Shown: positions 54,736-63,925 of the stretch, piece after piece
How positions within the stretch are numbered: the first letter of the stretch is position 1
Layout: each line of letters begins with the position of its first letter
Assembly: GCA_021847015.1 (NCBI GenBank)
Contig: JAJZVW010000011.1
Coordinates: forward strand, 48,595-112,594
DNA length: 64,000 nt
Source: Pseudomonadota bacterium
Lineage (GTDB): Bacteria; Pseudomonadota; Alphaproteobacteria; Rhodospirillales; Magnetospirillaceae
Direction: 5' to 3'
Program-made: the position numbers and the translations under genes
Notes under the pieces: generated by a model
Told to the model about the DNA's origin: nothing
Databases searched by the model: none
The model's input: only the letters and a program-made list of their open reading frames with translations

Positions 54736-56163
54736 ATGGACACCGGCCCCATCCTGGTATGGCTTAGGCAGGACCTGCGCCTTGCGGACCATCCCGCCCT
54801 TGACTCCGCACTCCATGCCGGCACCGAAGCGATACCGGTCTACGTTCTCGATGAGGACAGCCCTTGGCCTTTGGGAGGCGCATCCCGCTGGTGGCTGCAC
54901 GAAAGCCTGGCTCGTCTCGGGGCGGCCATGGCCGCCATCGGCGGCCGGCTTATCCTGCGGAAGGGTGCGACGGCCGAAGAACTCGCGCGCCTGGCTGCCG
55001 ACACGGGCGCCCGCGCGGTGTTCTGGAACCGCCGCTACGAAGCGCATGAACGCGCCCTTGAGGACCGGGTGACAAATGCCTTGCGCGCTGGCGGCGTCGA
55101 GACGCGCTCGTTCCCCGGCAACCTTCTGTTCGAACCTGGAAGTCTGCCCACCAAGGGCGGCGGCGAGATCCGCGTCTTCGCCGCGTTCTGGCGTAGCGCC
55201 CTGTCGCTCCCGCCGCCCGCGTTCCCCCTGCCCGCTCCCGAACGGCTGCCAGGCCCCACCCGCATGGCGGCGAGGCCGGCGCTGGACGATTTGGGGCTTG
55301 TGCCCTGCGGCGGCCGGACGGCGGCGGAATTGGCGGACACCTGGACGCCGGGCGAGGAGGCGGCCCGGTCCCGGCTGGATGGTTTTCTGGCCGACGGCCT
55401 GGAGGTCTACGCCGCGCGCCGGAATCACCCGGCCCTGGGCGGCACCTCGCGTCTTTCTCCCCATCTGGCGTTCGGCGAATTGTCCCCGCGCCAAATATGG
55501 CATGCGGTGGCGGCGCGGAGCCCCTCGCACGGAGCCGAGAGCTTTCTGCGGGAGATCGGCTGGCGGGAGTTCTCGTATTTCCTCCTGGCCGCCCATCCCG
55601 ACCTTCCGAGCGTACCCATCCGGACCGAATTCGCGGCCTTTCCCTGGCAGTCGGATGAGACGCAATTCGCCGCCTGGCGCGAAGGGCGGACCGGCTTCCC
55701 CATCGTCGACGCGGGCATGCGGCAATTGTGGCGGACCGGCTGGATGCACAACCGCGTCCGCATGATCGTCGCCTCGTTCCTGATCAAGGACATGCTCATG
55801 CCCTGGCAAGCGGGAGAAGCGTGGTTCCGGGACAGGCTGGTGGACGCCGACCTCGCCGTCAACGCCACGTCATGGCAATGGGTGGCCGGCTGCGGAACCG
55901 ACGCCGCTCCCTATTTCCGGGTGTTCAATCCGGTCCTCCAGGGCGAGAAATACGATCCGCTCGGCCAGTACGTCCGCCGGTGGATACCGGAACTGGCGCC
56001 GATGTCCGACCTCGGCATCCACAGGCCCTGGGAGGCCGCCCCCGCGGCCCTGGCCGCGGCGGGGATCCGACTGGGCCAGAACTATCCGCTACCGATCCTC
56101 GACCATGTCAGCGCCCGGCGCCGCGCCCTGGCGGCCTACAACCGTGTCCGGGGAACCGGCTAG
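54736..56163 (+). CDS. phrB: Deoxyribodipyrimidine photolyase (class I CPD)
   Basis: 475 residues. The N-terminal antenna domain starts ILVWLRQDLRLADHPAL. The FAD domain has GGTSRLSPHLAFGELSPRQ, IGWREFSYFLL, GMRQLWRTGWMHNRVRMIVA and NATSWQWVAGCGTDAAPYFR with FNPVLQGEKYDP. It repairs cyclobutane pyrimidine dimers with light. Transcribed with, and after, the PdeM-like gene. Confidence 0.95.
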   Translation: MDTGPILVWLRQDLRLADHPALDSALHAGTEAIPVYVLDEDSPWPLGGASRWWLHESLARLGAAMAAIGGRLILRKGATAEELARLAADTGARAVFWNRRYEAHERALEDRVTNALRAGGVETRSFPGNLLFEPGSLPTKGGGEIRVFAAFWRSALSLPPPAFPLPAPERLPGPTRMAARPALDDLGLVPCGGRTAAELADTWTPGEEAARSRLDGFLADGLEVYAARRNHPALGGTSRLSPHLAFGELSPRQIWHAVAARSPSHGAESFLREIGWREFSYFLLAAHPDLPSVPIRTEFAAFPWQSDETQFAAWREGRTGFPIVDAGMRQLWRTGWMHNRVRMIVASFLIKDMLMPWQAGEAWFRDRLVDADLAVNATSWQWVAGCGTDAAPYFRVFNPVLQGEKYDPLGQYVRRWIPELAPMSDLGIHRPWEAAPAALAAAGIRLGQNYPLPILDHVSARRRALAAYNRVRGTG

Positions 56164-56172
56164 TGGTCCGAT

Positions 56173-56210
56173 CCCGACAAAAGGTTCAAAGGCTTGAACC
56201 TTTTGTCGGG
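56173..56210. repeat. Long perfect palindrome 1 (17-bp arms)
   Basis: CCCGACAAAAGGTTCAA and TTGAACCTTTTGTCGGG pair without mismatch around a 4-base loop. It lies 10 bases after the photolyase stop in a convergent gap and may act as a bidirectional terminator, although the T run is in the stem itself. Confidence 0.75.
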
Positions 56211-56237
56211 TGAATCGGCCCGCAAAATCAATGAATT

Positions 56238-56289
56238 GTGCACTGACACATTCGGAAGGTCGGTGCACCTTCCGAATGTGTCGGTGCAC
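56238..56289. repeat. Long near-perfect palindrome 2 (23-bp arms)
   Basis: GTGCACTGACACATTCGGAA... pairs with its reverse complement across 23 positions with one G-T wobble and a CGGTGC loop. It ends 9 bases before the stop of the minus-strand NTF2-like gene. Its sequence is unrelated to palindrome 1. Confidence 0.75.
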
Positions 56290-56297
56290 TAGCCCGG

Positions 56298-56759
56298 TCA
56301 CGGCGGCCATCCGGACACCCTGCGCTTTGTCCAGCGGATCAACGCCCTCAGGACCGGAATTTTCTCGTAGACCTGCTCGCCGGCATCCCAATGCTCAACA
56401 TGCTCCGTGACGCGCCCATCGGCGTCGAAGCGGATTTCGGTCACGCCGTCGCACACCCACGGTTGGCCGCGGCGGATGGTCTTCGGCCGGCAGGTGAAGT
56501 GCCAACGCAAGAAGCAGGTATCGCCGTCGACGGCACAATGGGTGACGGTGTAACGGGGTTCATCCACGTCCTCGAACATCTGGCGAAAAACCCGTTTCAC
56601 CGCGGCGACCCCCCGCGCGTCGACAAACGGGTCATGGTAGTGAATTCCCGGCGCGGCGAGGTCGTCGAGCAAGGAAATCCCTCGGGGATCGATCCCTTCC
56701 AGGAATTGCCGGTAGGCTCGGCAGCGTTGCGGGTCCACCATTGCCATCCACCTCGCCAT
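56298..56759 (-). CDS. NTF2-like/SnoaL-fold protein
   Basis: 153 residues from the ATG at 56759 (56741 is also possible, with GAGGTGG upstream). YHDPFVDARGVAAVKRVFR, TVTHCAVDGDTCFLRWHFTC and VTEIRFDADGRVTEHVEHWD form the cone-shaped alpha+beta fold of the family. A ligand or small-molecule enzyme is likely; no specific role is seen. Convergent with photolyase. Confidence 0.75.
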   Translation of the reverse strand: MARWMAMVDPQRCRAYRQFLEGIDPRGISLLDDLAAPGIHYHDPFVDARGVAAVKRVFRQMFEDVDEPRYTVTHCAVDGDTCFLRWHFTCRPKTIRRGQPWVCDGVTEIRFDADGRVTEHVEHWDAGEQVYEKIPVLRALIRWTKRRVSGWPP

Positions 56760-57098
56760 AACCCTTCCCAGCTAAATTGGATGGGCCGATGGCCTTGCCA
56801 GGAAAATCGCCTGGCGGCCAGCGGACGGAAGATTGGGGCTGGGTGGGATGGCTCCGGCGGCGGGATGGCGAGAGGCATAGGCCGGTCGCGAAGCCGCCGT
56901 GGGAGATGCTGGCACAACGTCGATCGACGCCATCGGGAAAGCCGGCGTATTCCAGCCCCTTATGCCACGCCCGCGGGGCGCCATGATTTTTCCGGACTAG
57001 TCCTTCCGCAAGCCGCGGCTAAATCGGAAGCGGAATTCCCCCATCGCGCGCGGCCCAGGTAGATTCCGTCCCCTGTCCGACCGGATGGGAGAGAGCGG
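56760..57098. promoter_or_regulatory. Divergent intergenic region
   Basis: 339 bases between the NTF2-like start and the next rightward gene. No hairpin or binding site stands out; it must hold the promoters of both genes. Confidence 0.35.
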
Positions 57099-57551
57099 AT
57101 GGAGGACCGGAATGCCAGCGGAGTCGTCGTGGCCGCGATCGCCTTCGCCCTCGCGACGGCGGTCTGGCTACACGACGCGGCGATGTCGCCGTCCTCCGGG
57201 CCCGCCCAGGAAACCCTCGACAGGGTTAGCGCCCGGGTGTTGGAGACCCAGCCGGCGGAGGATCCCTCCATTTGGCGCGACCGGGTAACGGGCATGGTGG
57301 CGACCATAACCGCCGCCAACGCTTATCGCGACGCTCGCGGCCGATGGTGCCGTCCTTACATCGTGTCCCTCTCACGCCGGCCCGGCGGACGGGCGGTGGT
57401 ATCCCATCGGCTGGCATGCCGTGGCGTGCTGGGAACCTGGACACCGGAAGTTGCCGGCATGATCTCCGCCAACGGCGGGGACGCCGTCACCGTCGGCGGC
57501 CGGACGTCTCCCCAAGACATCGGGGAGCAGCTCGCCCATTCGGATCAATGA
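57099..57551 (+). CDS. Small membrane-anchored or secreted protein, surface-antigen-like
   Basis: 150 residues with an N-terminal hydrophobic segment (VVVAAIAFALATAVWL) that could be a signal anchor. The C-terminal half has GRWCRPYIVSLSRRPGGRA and ACRGVLGTWTP, reminiscent of the paired-Cys RT0821-type surface-antigen domain. That relation is weak. Function unknown; probably envelope-located. Confidence 0.5.
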   Translation: MEDRNASGVVVAAIAFALATAVWLHDAAMSPSSGPAQETLDRVSARVLETQPAEDPSIWRDRVTGMVATITAANAYRDARGRWCRPYIVSLSRRPGGRAVVSHRLACRGVLGTWTPEVAGMISANGGDAVTVGGRTSPQDIGEQLAHSDQ

Positions 57552-57579
57552 GGCGGCGCCCGCCCCCCGGAAAACAGGG

Positions 57580-60489
57580 CTACTCCAGACGGCCGAGCGC
57601 GCGGGCCAGGACCAGATACAGCTTGCCCACCTCGGACGAGGTGAAGGTCCCGGTCAGGATGTCCGGATAATCCGACGTCCGCGCCTGGTTGAGCAGCGCC
57701 TCGAACTCGGTCAGGTAGCGCAGAACGTAATCGCGGAACTCGCCGTCATCCTCGAACTTGTTCTTGATCGCGGCGGCTTGGTGCTTGTCCAGGTTCCGCA
57801 GGATCTTGCGGATGAACACGCTCTGATCGCCGGCGTGAAACTCGCGCCATGCCTTCTCATCCACGTTCGAGGCGAAGATCCGGCCGATATCGACCGACAG
57901 GGACTGAAGCTTTTCGACAATGAAGGCGGCGTGGCGCAGGAACACCTCGACCGAAGCCTCGGCGCGCTTTTCCTCCAATTGGCGGGCGCGCGCCTCGGCC
58001 ATTTTCGAGGCGTTGACCAGATCGTCGGCCTGCCGGGCGAAACCGGCGGCGAGGGCCTCGGCCTGCTGCGCCAGGCGATCGCCCGTGATGCCCAGGTCGT
58101 TGGACTTCTGGCGGAGCATCTCGAACGAGCCCTCCAGCTTGGCGCCGGTACGTTCGGTGACCTCCTGAAGTTCCTGGCCCTGGCGGCGCAGCCCGTCGCC
58201 CGAGGCGCGCACTTGGGCGGCGATGCGATCGGTGGAATTGGTCAGCTCGCGGATGCCCGCACGCAGCATGTCGCCCGCCGCGGTGACCTGGGCGGACGTC
58301 TTGTTCGACGCCTCTTCGAAATCGCGGCTGATCTCGCGGAGCGCGTCGCCGGCGGTCCGCGCCTCGGCGAAGACGTGGTGCGCCACCTCCTGCAAGTCGG
58401 CGGCCTGCTTCTGCAGTGCCTGGCCGAAGGCGTTGAGGAGCTCGCTCGAATCGTCGGCCACCCGTGCCAGGGACTGGCTTTGGCCGCGCAGGGTCTCGCC
58501 CACCGCGCTGACATTGGCCTGGGCGGCGGCGGCGGCGGCGGCGATCTCGTCGTTCTGGGTCCGCAGCATATCGGTGACCGAGCGGATGCGGTTGGCCGCC
58601 TGCTCGGCGGCGCCCGCCATCTGTTCCGACCGCCGCTCCAGCACGTCGGAAACGCCGGTGGTCTCGGCAACGGCCTTCGCGGCGGCGATGCCCACATCGT
58701 TGGTGCGCTGCCGCAGGGCCTCGCCGACGGTGTCCAGCTCGACGGCGACGCGACTGGACACCGCGATCAGGTCGTTGGTGCCCTGCCGCAGGGTGTCGGC
58801 AATGCCCTTGACCTTGCCCATCACCTGATCCGAGGTCGAAATCAGATGGCGCGATTGCTGGCTGAGGGAGGCTTCGGACAGGCGCGACTGGGTGGAGACG
58901 ACGTTGGCGGCGTCGGCGAGTTCGTCGGCCTGTTTGCGCAGCGACTGGCGGATGGCGTCCGCTTGGACCGAGGCCTTTTCAGCGCCCTTGCCGAGATCGT
59001 CGATGTAAACCCGGACGGTTTCCGCGACTTCGCGCGCCCGGGACTGGAACTGGTCGGAAGACGCGGCGATCGCGCGGTTCTGCGCCTGGAAGGCTTCGCC
59101 GACCTCGCGGATGCGCGCCGAAGCGCGCTCGGCGGAGGAATCCACCTCGTTGCGGCGCTGCACCAGCGTCTCGCCGGCCTCGTTCAGCCGGCCGAACGCC
59201 TGCTCCGCCACCGCCTCCAGGTGTTCGGAATGGCGTCCGAGCAAATCTTCCATTTCGCGGAACCGCGTCATCGCCTGATCCGACGACGAAGACATTTCGC
59301 GCGATTGGACCGACAACGCCTCTTCGACGATCTTGATGCGCGACAGCACGCGGTCGGTGATCTGATCGAGGCCGACGGCCTGCTGCTGGAGCGATGAACT
59401 GATGCGGCCGGTCTGATCCGCCAAGCGCTCGGCCGCCTGATCGAGGTCGGCGTTCTGGCGCGAGAACAGAGTTTCCAGCGAGGCCAGCCGTTGCGACAGC
59501 ACAGTCGAGACGGCCTCGCTGCGCTGGGCGGCCTTTTCGGAGCTCTCGGCGAGGACGGCCGCCTGCCGTTCCAGCACCTCGCTGACCTGTTCGGCCCGGA
59601 TCACCGCCGCCTGGGTCGAGCGGTCCAAGGACTCGCTGTCGCGCTGCAGACGGGACGACATCGTTTCCGTCCGTTCGGCGGCGCGGTTCGTGGTCGTCTC
59701 CACGACGTCCATCTGGCGGTGGATCGCATCGCGGAAATCGCCCACCTTGCCGGCGGTGGTCTCCGTGACCTTCTCCAGGCTTTGCGCCTGTTCGCGGATG
59801 GCGCGTTCGAAATCCTGGGCGCGCACCGAAGCCGTGTCCATGGCATGCGTCAGCCGTCCCACCTCGCCCGCCAGGGTATCGAGGGCGACTTTGGCGTCGT
59901 TGCCGATCCGACCCGATACGGCGCTGAGGGCCTCGATCTGGCCGGTGAGCGTGGTGCGGAGGGATTCGGCCTGCTGGATGGCCTGGCTCGACGCCTCGGC
60001 CAGTTCGCGGGCTTGGCTGCGCAGGGAATCGGTGACCGCCTTGACCTTGGCCTCCGCACCCTCGGCCGGGTACGTCAAACGGGCGAGATGTTCGGACAGT
60101 TGGTCGGCCACATGCCGGAACTGCCGGCCCCGGTCGAGATAGGCGATCAGCAGCCACATGAAGGCCAGCGGCGTAAAGGCCGCGCCGACGATGCCGCCGA
60201 ATTCCTGAGGCTGAAGCAGGGCGAGGTTGCCCCAGCCGATATTCGCCTGGACATAGAAGACGCAGAAGGCGGCCCAGCCCGCGGTAAACCCCAAGCCGAT
60301 CATGGCCCGCAACGTGGCGCCGGTTCCCCGCCGTTTCGGAGGACTGAAATCCACGGTGGGTGCGGGGCGATGGGCAGCGATCGGAAGATTGATGGTTTTT
60401 TCGCTGGCGCTATGGGCGGATGCCACGCCTGCCGCCTCGGCCTCACCGTGAGAAATCGTGGTGTCGCCCATGACCTGCCCCTGATTCAT
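57580..60489 (-). CDS. Membrane protein with 27 tandem 25-residue coiled-coil repeats
   Basis: 969 residues. A Pro/basic N-terminus leads to two TM helices (about 62-82 and 96-117). From about residue 156 to 842 there are 27 repeats of exactly 25 residues, each beginning with a hydrophobic residue (mostly LxxQ, as in LRSQARELAEASSQAIQQAE); one 11-residue insertion (LSQRLASLETL) lies after the seventh. The last 127 residues are non-repetitive (EVFLRHAAFIVEKLQSLSVD). Layout resembles bacterial polarity proteins such as TipN, but that is only analogy. Likely a membrane-anchored scaffold. Confidence 0.82.
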   Translation of the reverse strand: MNQGQVMGDTTISHGEAEAAGVASAHSASEKTINLPIAAHRPAPTVDFSPPKRRGTGATLRAMIGLGFTAGWAAFCVFYVQANIGWGNLALLQPQEFGGIVGAAFTPLAFMWLLIAYLDRGRQFRHVADQLSEHLARLTYPAEGAEAKVKAVTDSLRSQARELAEASSQAIQQAESLRTTLTGQIEALSAVSGRIGNDAKVALDTLAGEVGRLTHAMDTASVRAQDFERAIREQAQSLEKVTETTAGKVGDFRDAIHRQMDVVETTTNRAAERTETMSSRLQRDSESLDRSTQAAVIRAEQVSEVLERQAAVLAESSEKAAQRSEAVSTVLSQRLASLETLFSRQNADLDQAAERLADQTGRISSSLQQQAVGLDQITDRVLSRIKIVEEALSVQSREMSSSSDQAMTRFREMEDLLGRHSEHLEAVAEQAFGRLNEAGETLVQRRNEVDSSAERASARIREVGEAFQAQNRAIAASSDQFQSRAREVAETVRVYIDDLGKGAEKASVQADAIRQSLRKQADELADAANVVSTQSRLSEASLSQQSRHLISTSDQVMGKVKGIADTLRQGTNDLIAVSSRVAVELDTVGEALRQRTNDVGIAAAKAVAETTGVSDVLERRSEQMAGAAEQAANRIRSVTDMLRTQNDEIAAAAAAAQANVSAVGETLRGQSQSLARVADDSSELLNAFGQALQKQAADLQEVAHHVFAEARTAGDALREISRDFEEASNKTSAQVTAAGDMLRAGIRELTNSTDRIAAQVRASGDGLRRQGQELQEVTERTGAKLEGSFEMLRQKSNDLGITGDRLAQQAEALAAGFARQADDLVNASKMAEARARQLEEKRAEASVEVFLRHAAFIVEKLQSLSVDIGRIFASNVDEKAWREFHAGDQSVFIRKILRNLDKHQAAAIKNKFEDDGEFRDYVLRYLTEFEALLNQARTSDYPDILTGTFTSSEVGKLYLVLARALGRLE

Positions 60490-60782
60490 TCAAGATGCGT
60501 GCCGCCGGCCGGTTGGGTTGCCTTGTCGCCGAGATCATTAAGGCCTATCCCCGTCGCCCACCCCCAGGCACAGCGAAAGGAGGATGCCTCTTTCGCCGAC
60601 GGAAATCAATCATTTGGACGAGACGAGGGCGACGCCCCCAGATTTAGGCGAAGGCTTCCGAACGTGCGGGTAATCCGCTTTTCCGACCTATGCGGAAGGG
60701 CTCGGGTCATCCCCGGCCGTCGCCTTGCCTAGGCTTGGCCGCTGTCGCTAGCGTGGTCGGGTAGGCGGTAAGGGACAGGGCA

Positions 60783-62171
60783 ATGGCGGGGCTTCGGACC
60801 CTCGCGTGGCGTGGCGGCATGACCATGGCGGCGCGCCAAATTCTGGGCATGATGATCTCGTTCGCCGGTCTGGTCACGTTGGCGCGGACGATTGGCCCCC
60901 AGGCTTACGGAGTCTACGTCAGCGCGTTGGCGCTCCACACGTTTCTCGTCCTTTTCTTTCAGTGGGGCACCGACGCCTTTCTCCTCCGGCGGGCCGACGA
61001 TCCCAGCCCCGCGCATGTGGATCAGGCGCTCAGCCTGTCGCTCGCGTTGGGGGCGGCCGGCGTGCTGATGGCTTGGCCGGTGGGCCGGCTGGCCGAATTC
61101 TGGATCGGCACGCCCGGCGTGGCGCTGGCGGTGACGACGCTCTTTTGCGGGATGCCGCTCCAGCTTGCGACGTTGGTGCCGTCGGCGATCCTGCAACGGC
61201 GGATGGCCTACCGCACGGTCGCCTGGGCCGAACTGGCCGGGCATTCCGCACTGTATGGCGTCGCCGTAGCCGCCGCCTTCGCGGGATGGGGGCTGCGCGC
61301 GCCTCTGGCCGGATGGTGGGCGCAGCAAGTCACGATGGCGACGGCCATGTTCGTGTTGTCCGGTTACCGGCCCCGCCTCGTGTGGCGGCGCCATCTGCTG
61401 TCCGAGATGCTGTCCTATGGATTGGGCTACTCCGCGTCGGTGTGGCTGTGGCAGCTGCGGATCCTCGTCAATCCGCTCATCGTGGCCCGCATTCTCGGCC
61501 CCGAGGCTGCCGCGAGCGTGGCGATCGGCGCGCGGCTGGTCGATGCGCTGTCCTTCATGCGCCTGGTGCTGTCGCGGGTCGCCATTCCGGCGCTCGGACG
61601 CATACAGACAGACCGCGGACGCCTAGTGCGCGCCGTCACCGAAGGAGTCCGGCTGCAAGTGCTGGCCGTCGCGCCGGCCATGGCCGTGTTCGCGCTGCTG
61701 GCGCCATGGCTGGTGCCGCTGGCCTTCGGCAAGGATTGGGGCCCGGTGGTCACCATCTTCCCATTCCTCGCGGTAAGCTCTTTGGCCAACAGCCTGTTCA
61801 GCCTGCATTCCTCGGCGCTCTACGTGATCGGCCGCAATGGCGAGGTGGCGTTTTTCCACGCCGTCTATGTCGCCGTGCTCGGAACGGCGGCGGCGATCCT
61901 GGTGCCGCACTTGGGCCTGACCGGCTATGGCCTGGCCGAAGCGGCGGCGGTTCTTTCCTACTTCCTGCTGCGAAGTCTGGCCGAACGCGAATTGGGACCG
62001 GTGGACATCACGCTGCCGCTCGCCTGGGCCGCCGGTTTCAGCCTGCCGCTCTTTGCCGCACGGCTGGGGCCGTCGGCATGGCTTGGACCGGTGGCGGTGC
62101 TGCTGCTCCCCGCCACGTGGCGGACACTGGCGGAATGGTGGACCCAGCTCAAGGAGGCGGCCAGTGGCTGA
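60783..62171 (+). CDS. Wzx-type polysaccharide flippase
   Basis: 462 residues with about 12-14 hydrophobic segments. The N-terminus (MTMAARQILGMMISFAGLVT, ARTIGPQAYGVYVSALAL) is the typical start of the PST/MOP-family Wzx. It would flip lipid-linked oligosaccharide repeat units across the inner membrane. It lies 293 bases from the divergent coiled-coil gene. Confidence 0.88.
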   Translation: MAGLRTLAWRGGMTMAARQILGMMISFAGLVTLARTIGPQAYGVYVSALALHTFLVLFFQWGTDAFLLRRADDPSPAHVDQALSLSLALGAAGVLMAWPVGRLAEFWIGTPGVALAVTTLFCGMPLQLATLVPSAILQRRMAYRTVAWAELAGHSALYGVAVAAAFAGWGLRAPLAGWWAQQVTMATAMFVLSGYRPRLVWRRHLLSEMLSYGLGYSASVWLWQLRILVNPLIVARILGPEAAASVAIGARLVDALSFMRLVLSRVAIPALGRIQTDRGRLVRAVTEGVRLQVLAVAPAMAVFALLAPWLVPLAFGKDWGPVVTIFPFLAVSSLANSLFSLHSSALYVIGRNGEVAFFHAVYVAVLGTAAAILVPHLGLTGYGLAEAAAVLSYFLLRSLAERELGPVDITLPLAWAAGFSLPLFAARLGPSAWLGPVAVLLLPATWRTLAEWWTQLKEAASG

Positions 62172-62217
62172 ACCCCTGGTCAGCATCATCGTCTCCCGAT
62201 CAAGAAAGCCCTTCTGA
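62164..62217 (+). pseudogene. Truncated GT2 glycosyltransferase start (gene remnant)
   Basis: A GTG at 62164 overlaps the end of the flippase gene and reads AEPLVSIIVSRSRKPF before a TGA. EPLVSIIV is the typical start of a GT2 glycosyltransferase, but the next residues do not continue the family's PTYNR-like motif and the frame stops. It looks like the first ten codons of a lost gene joined to other DNA. The bases 62218-62412 contain no clear gene. Confidence 0.55.
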
Positions 62218-62412
62218 TGCCTCTGCTGGCCTCCTTGCCCATGCTGCCGACAGGACCGGCGATGTCTTTGGGCCTGCGGCTGCTGGCGCGGACCTGACAC
62301 GGGCGTGCGGCCAGCCCCCAAGGGAGAGGGTTTCAAGCGGCGCCGCCAGCGCAGATCTTATTGGTCGGAACGGCGCGAGCGCGCCCTTCCGACGCGATGG
62401 ATCGACGTGCCC

Positions 62413-63231
62413 ATGGCAGATACCGCCCGCAACGCCACCAATGACCAGGCCGGCCACCGACCGCTTATCGTCCGAGCCTTCCTGCTCGGCGAGCGTTTGG
62501 ATATCCGCGGCGTGGACCAGCGGTTGGCGCTGGCGACGACACCCCTGACACTGCGCGCCGGGCGCAGGGGATATGCGGTGCTGTTCCGTTACGGCGTCGC
62601 CGCCCTGTTCGACGTCGCGCCCGACGAAGAGGCCCATTTCCTGGCCGACCTTGCGCCCCTGGTGAACGATCCCCTGGCCGAGGCCGGCCGCGAGCAGGCC
62701 CATATCGACATCGTTCCCGGCGCCACCGAGCTCGTCGATCCCGCCGGAACCATCGTGCTGGAGACGCTGACGCCCGAGCACATGCAGATCATCGCCGATG
62801 TCCTGGCCAAGGATCTGGTGCTGGAGCATTACGAAATCCGTATCGCCGCCGTGTTCGACCGGGTCGAACCCCTGGCCGCCCGGTTGAAGCGTTTGGGCCG
62901 GCGCGACTTCTCGACCCGGGACCTGCTGTCGCAGATCGGCGACGTGCTGCTGACCAAGCACCGGATGGTGGGACGCGCCGAGGTCTTGGAAAAGCCCGAG
63001 GTCCTGTGGAACATGCCCCAGTTCGAAGGTCTGTTCGGCCGGCTGGAACGCGAATACGAAATCCGCGAGCGCTCACGCGGCCTCGACCGCAAGCTGGAAG
63101 TGATCGGCGATACCGCCGAGACCCTGTTGGATCTTGTTCACACCCAGCGGTCGCTGCGGGTCGAATGGTACATCGTCGCCCTGATCGTCTTCGAAATCCT
63201 GCTCTCGCTGTACGAGCAGCTTTTCCGGTGA
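62413..63231 (+). CDS. DUF155/RMD1-YagE family protein
   Basis: 272 residues from the ATG at 62413. RAGRRGYAVLFRYGVAALF is the family's N-terminal block, AHIDIVPGATELVDPAGTIV and VLAKDLVLEHYE follow, and the C-terminus is one TM helix (WYIVALIVFEILLSLYEQ). Homologs are mitochondrial or bacterial inner-membrane proteins with unclear role. Its stop is four bases from the next convergent gene. Confidence 0.85.
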   Translation: MADTARNATNDQAGHRPLIVRAFLLGERLDIRGVDQRLALATTPLTLRAGRRGYAVLFRYGVAALFDVAPDEEAHFLADLAPLVNDPLAEAGREQAHIDIVPGATELVDPAGTIVLETLTPEHMQIIADVLAKDLVLEHYEIRIAAVFDRVEPLAARLKRLGRRDFSTRDLLSQIGDVLLTKHRMVGRAEVLEKPEVLWNMPQFEGLFGRLEREYEIRERSRGLDRKLEVIGDTAETLLDLVHTQRSLRVEWYIVALIVFEILLSLYEQLFR

Positions 63232-63234
63232 GGG

Positions 63235-63813
63235 TCAGCCCGCGGGGCGCGAACGCACCGCGACGATGGCCAGCGCCACCGACACCCCGAACGCGACGAT
63301 CAGCAGCGTTCCGTACAGGGACAACGTTTGCAGGACGACCACCGGGGCATTGATCTCGGTTTCCAGAAGGTCCTGGCCCTGGCGCCGGTCGAGGTCGGCC
63401 AGGGCGTCCGCGAGGGAACCGCCGGTGGCGTCGAGCGTCGCGGCGTCGCCCGTCGCCAGCGACGCGCGGAATGCGTCGGCGAGCCGCGCGACGGCGCGTA
63501 TGCGATCCTTGCGCGGCAGGTAGCTTTCGTTGTCGGCTGCCGCGCCGATCACGGCGACCGCGTGATCCAGGGACTGTCCGGCCTCCCCGGTGCGCCCGGA
63601 GGCGGCCAGCCGGCGAGCGGTTTCGGTGGCGAGCTGGGCCGCGCGCAGGCGCATCGCCTGATCGGCCGCGGCGCCGACCGCGGCCGCAACCGACCGTCCC
63701 CGGTCGATGCAGATGCCCCCCAAGCCCCCGACGACCACGATCAGCGCCAGGATCACCGACAGCGCCAGCGCTACCGTGCGCCGTGATGAGGCCGAAGGGG
63801 CGAGCGTGGACAT
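63235..63813 (-). CDS. Two-TM membrane protein with periplasmic helical domain
   Basis: 192 residues from the ATG at 63813 with GAGG upstream. TM1 is about residues 15-36 (VALALSVILALIVVVGGLGG), TM2 about 165-185 (LSLYGTLLIVAFGVSVALAI). The part between is an Ala/Arg-rich helical bundle, like a four-helix sensor domain of chemoreceptors or kinases, but no HAMP or output domain follows. It may be a stand-alone sensor or a truncated receptor. Confidence 0.68.
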   Translation of the reverse strand: MSTLAPSASSRRTVALALSVILALIVVVGGLGGICIDRGRSVAAAVGAAADQAMRLRAAQLATETARRLAASGRTGEAGQSLDHAVAVIGAAADNESYLPRKDRIRAVARLADAFRASLATGDAATLDATGGSLADALADLDRRQGQDLLETEINAPVVVLQTLSLYGTLLIVAFGVSVALAIVAVRSRPAG

Positions 63814-63925
63814 GCGCATTGCCTCAGCTTGGGGAAAGAGACGGGGAACGTAGTACAACGCCCGCACGAAGTCGAGCTCCGCGCGGGCGCGCCAGCGGTT
63901 CTCATTATGCGCCCTTGCTCGCGTT

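Noticed and set aside
54325..55809. 494-residue minus-strand frame over photolyase
   Set aside because: Antisense of the photolyase gene with its full motif set.
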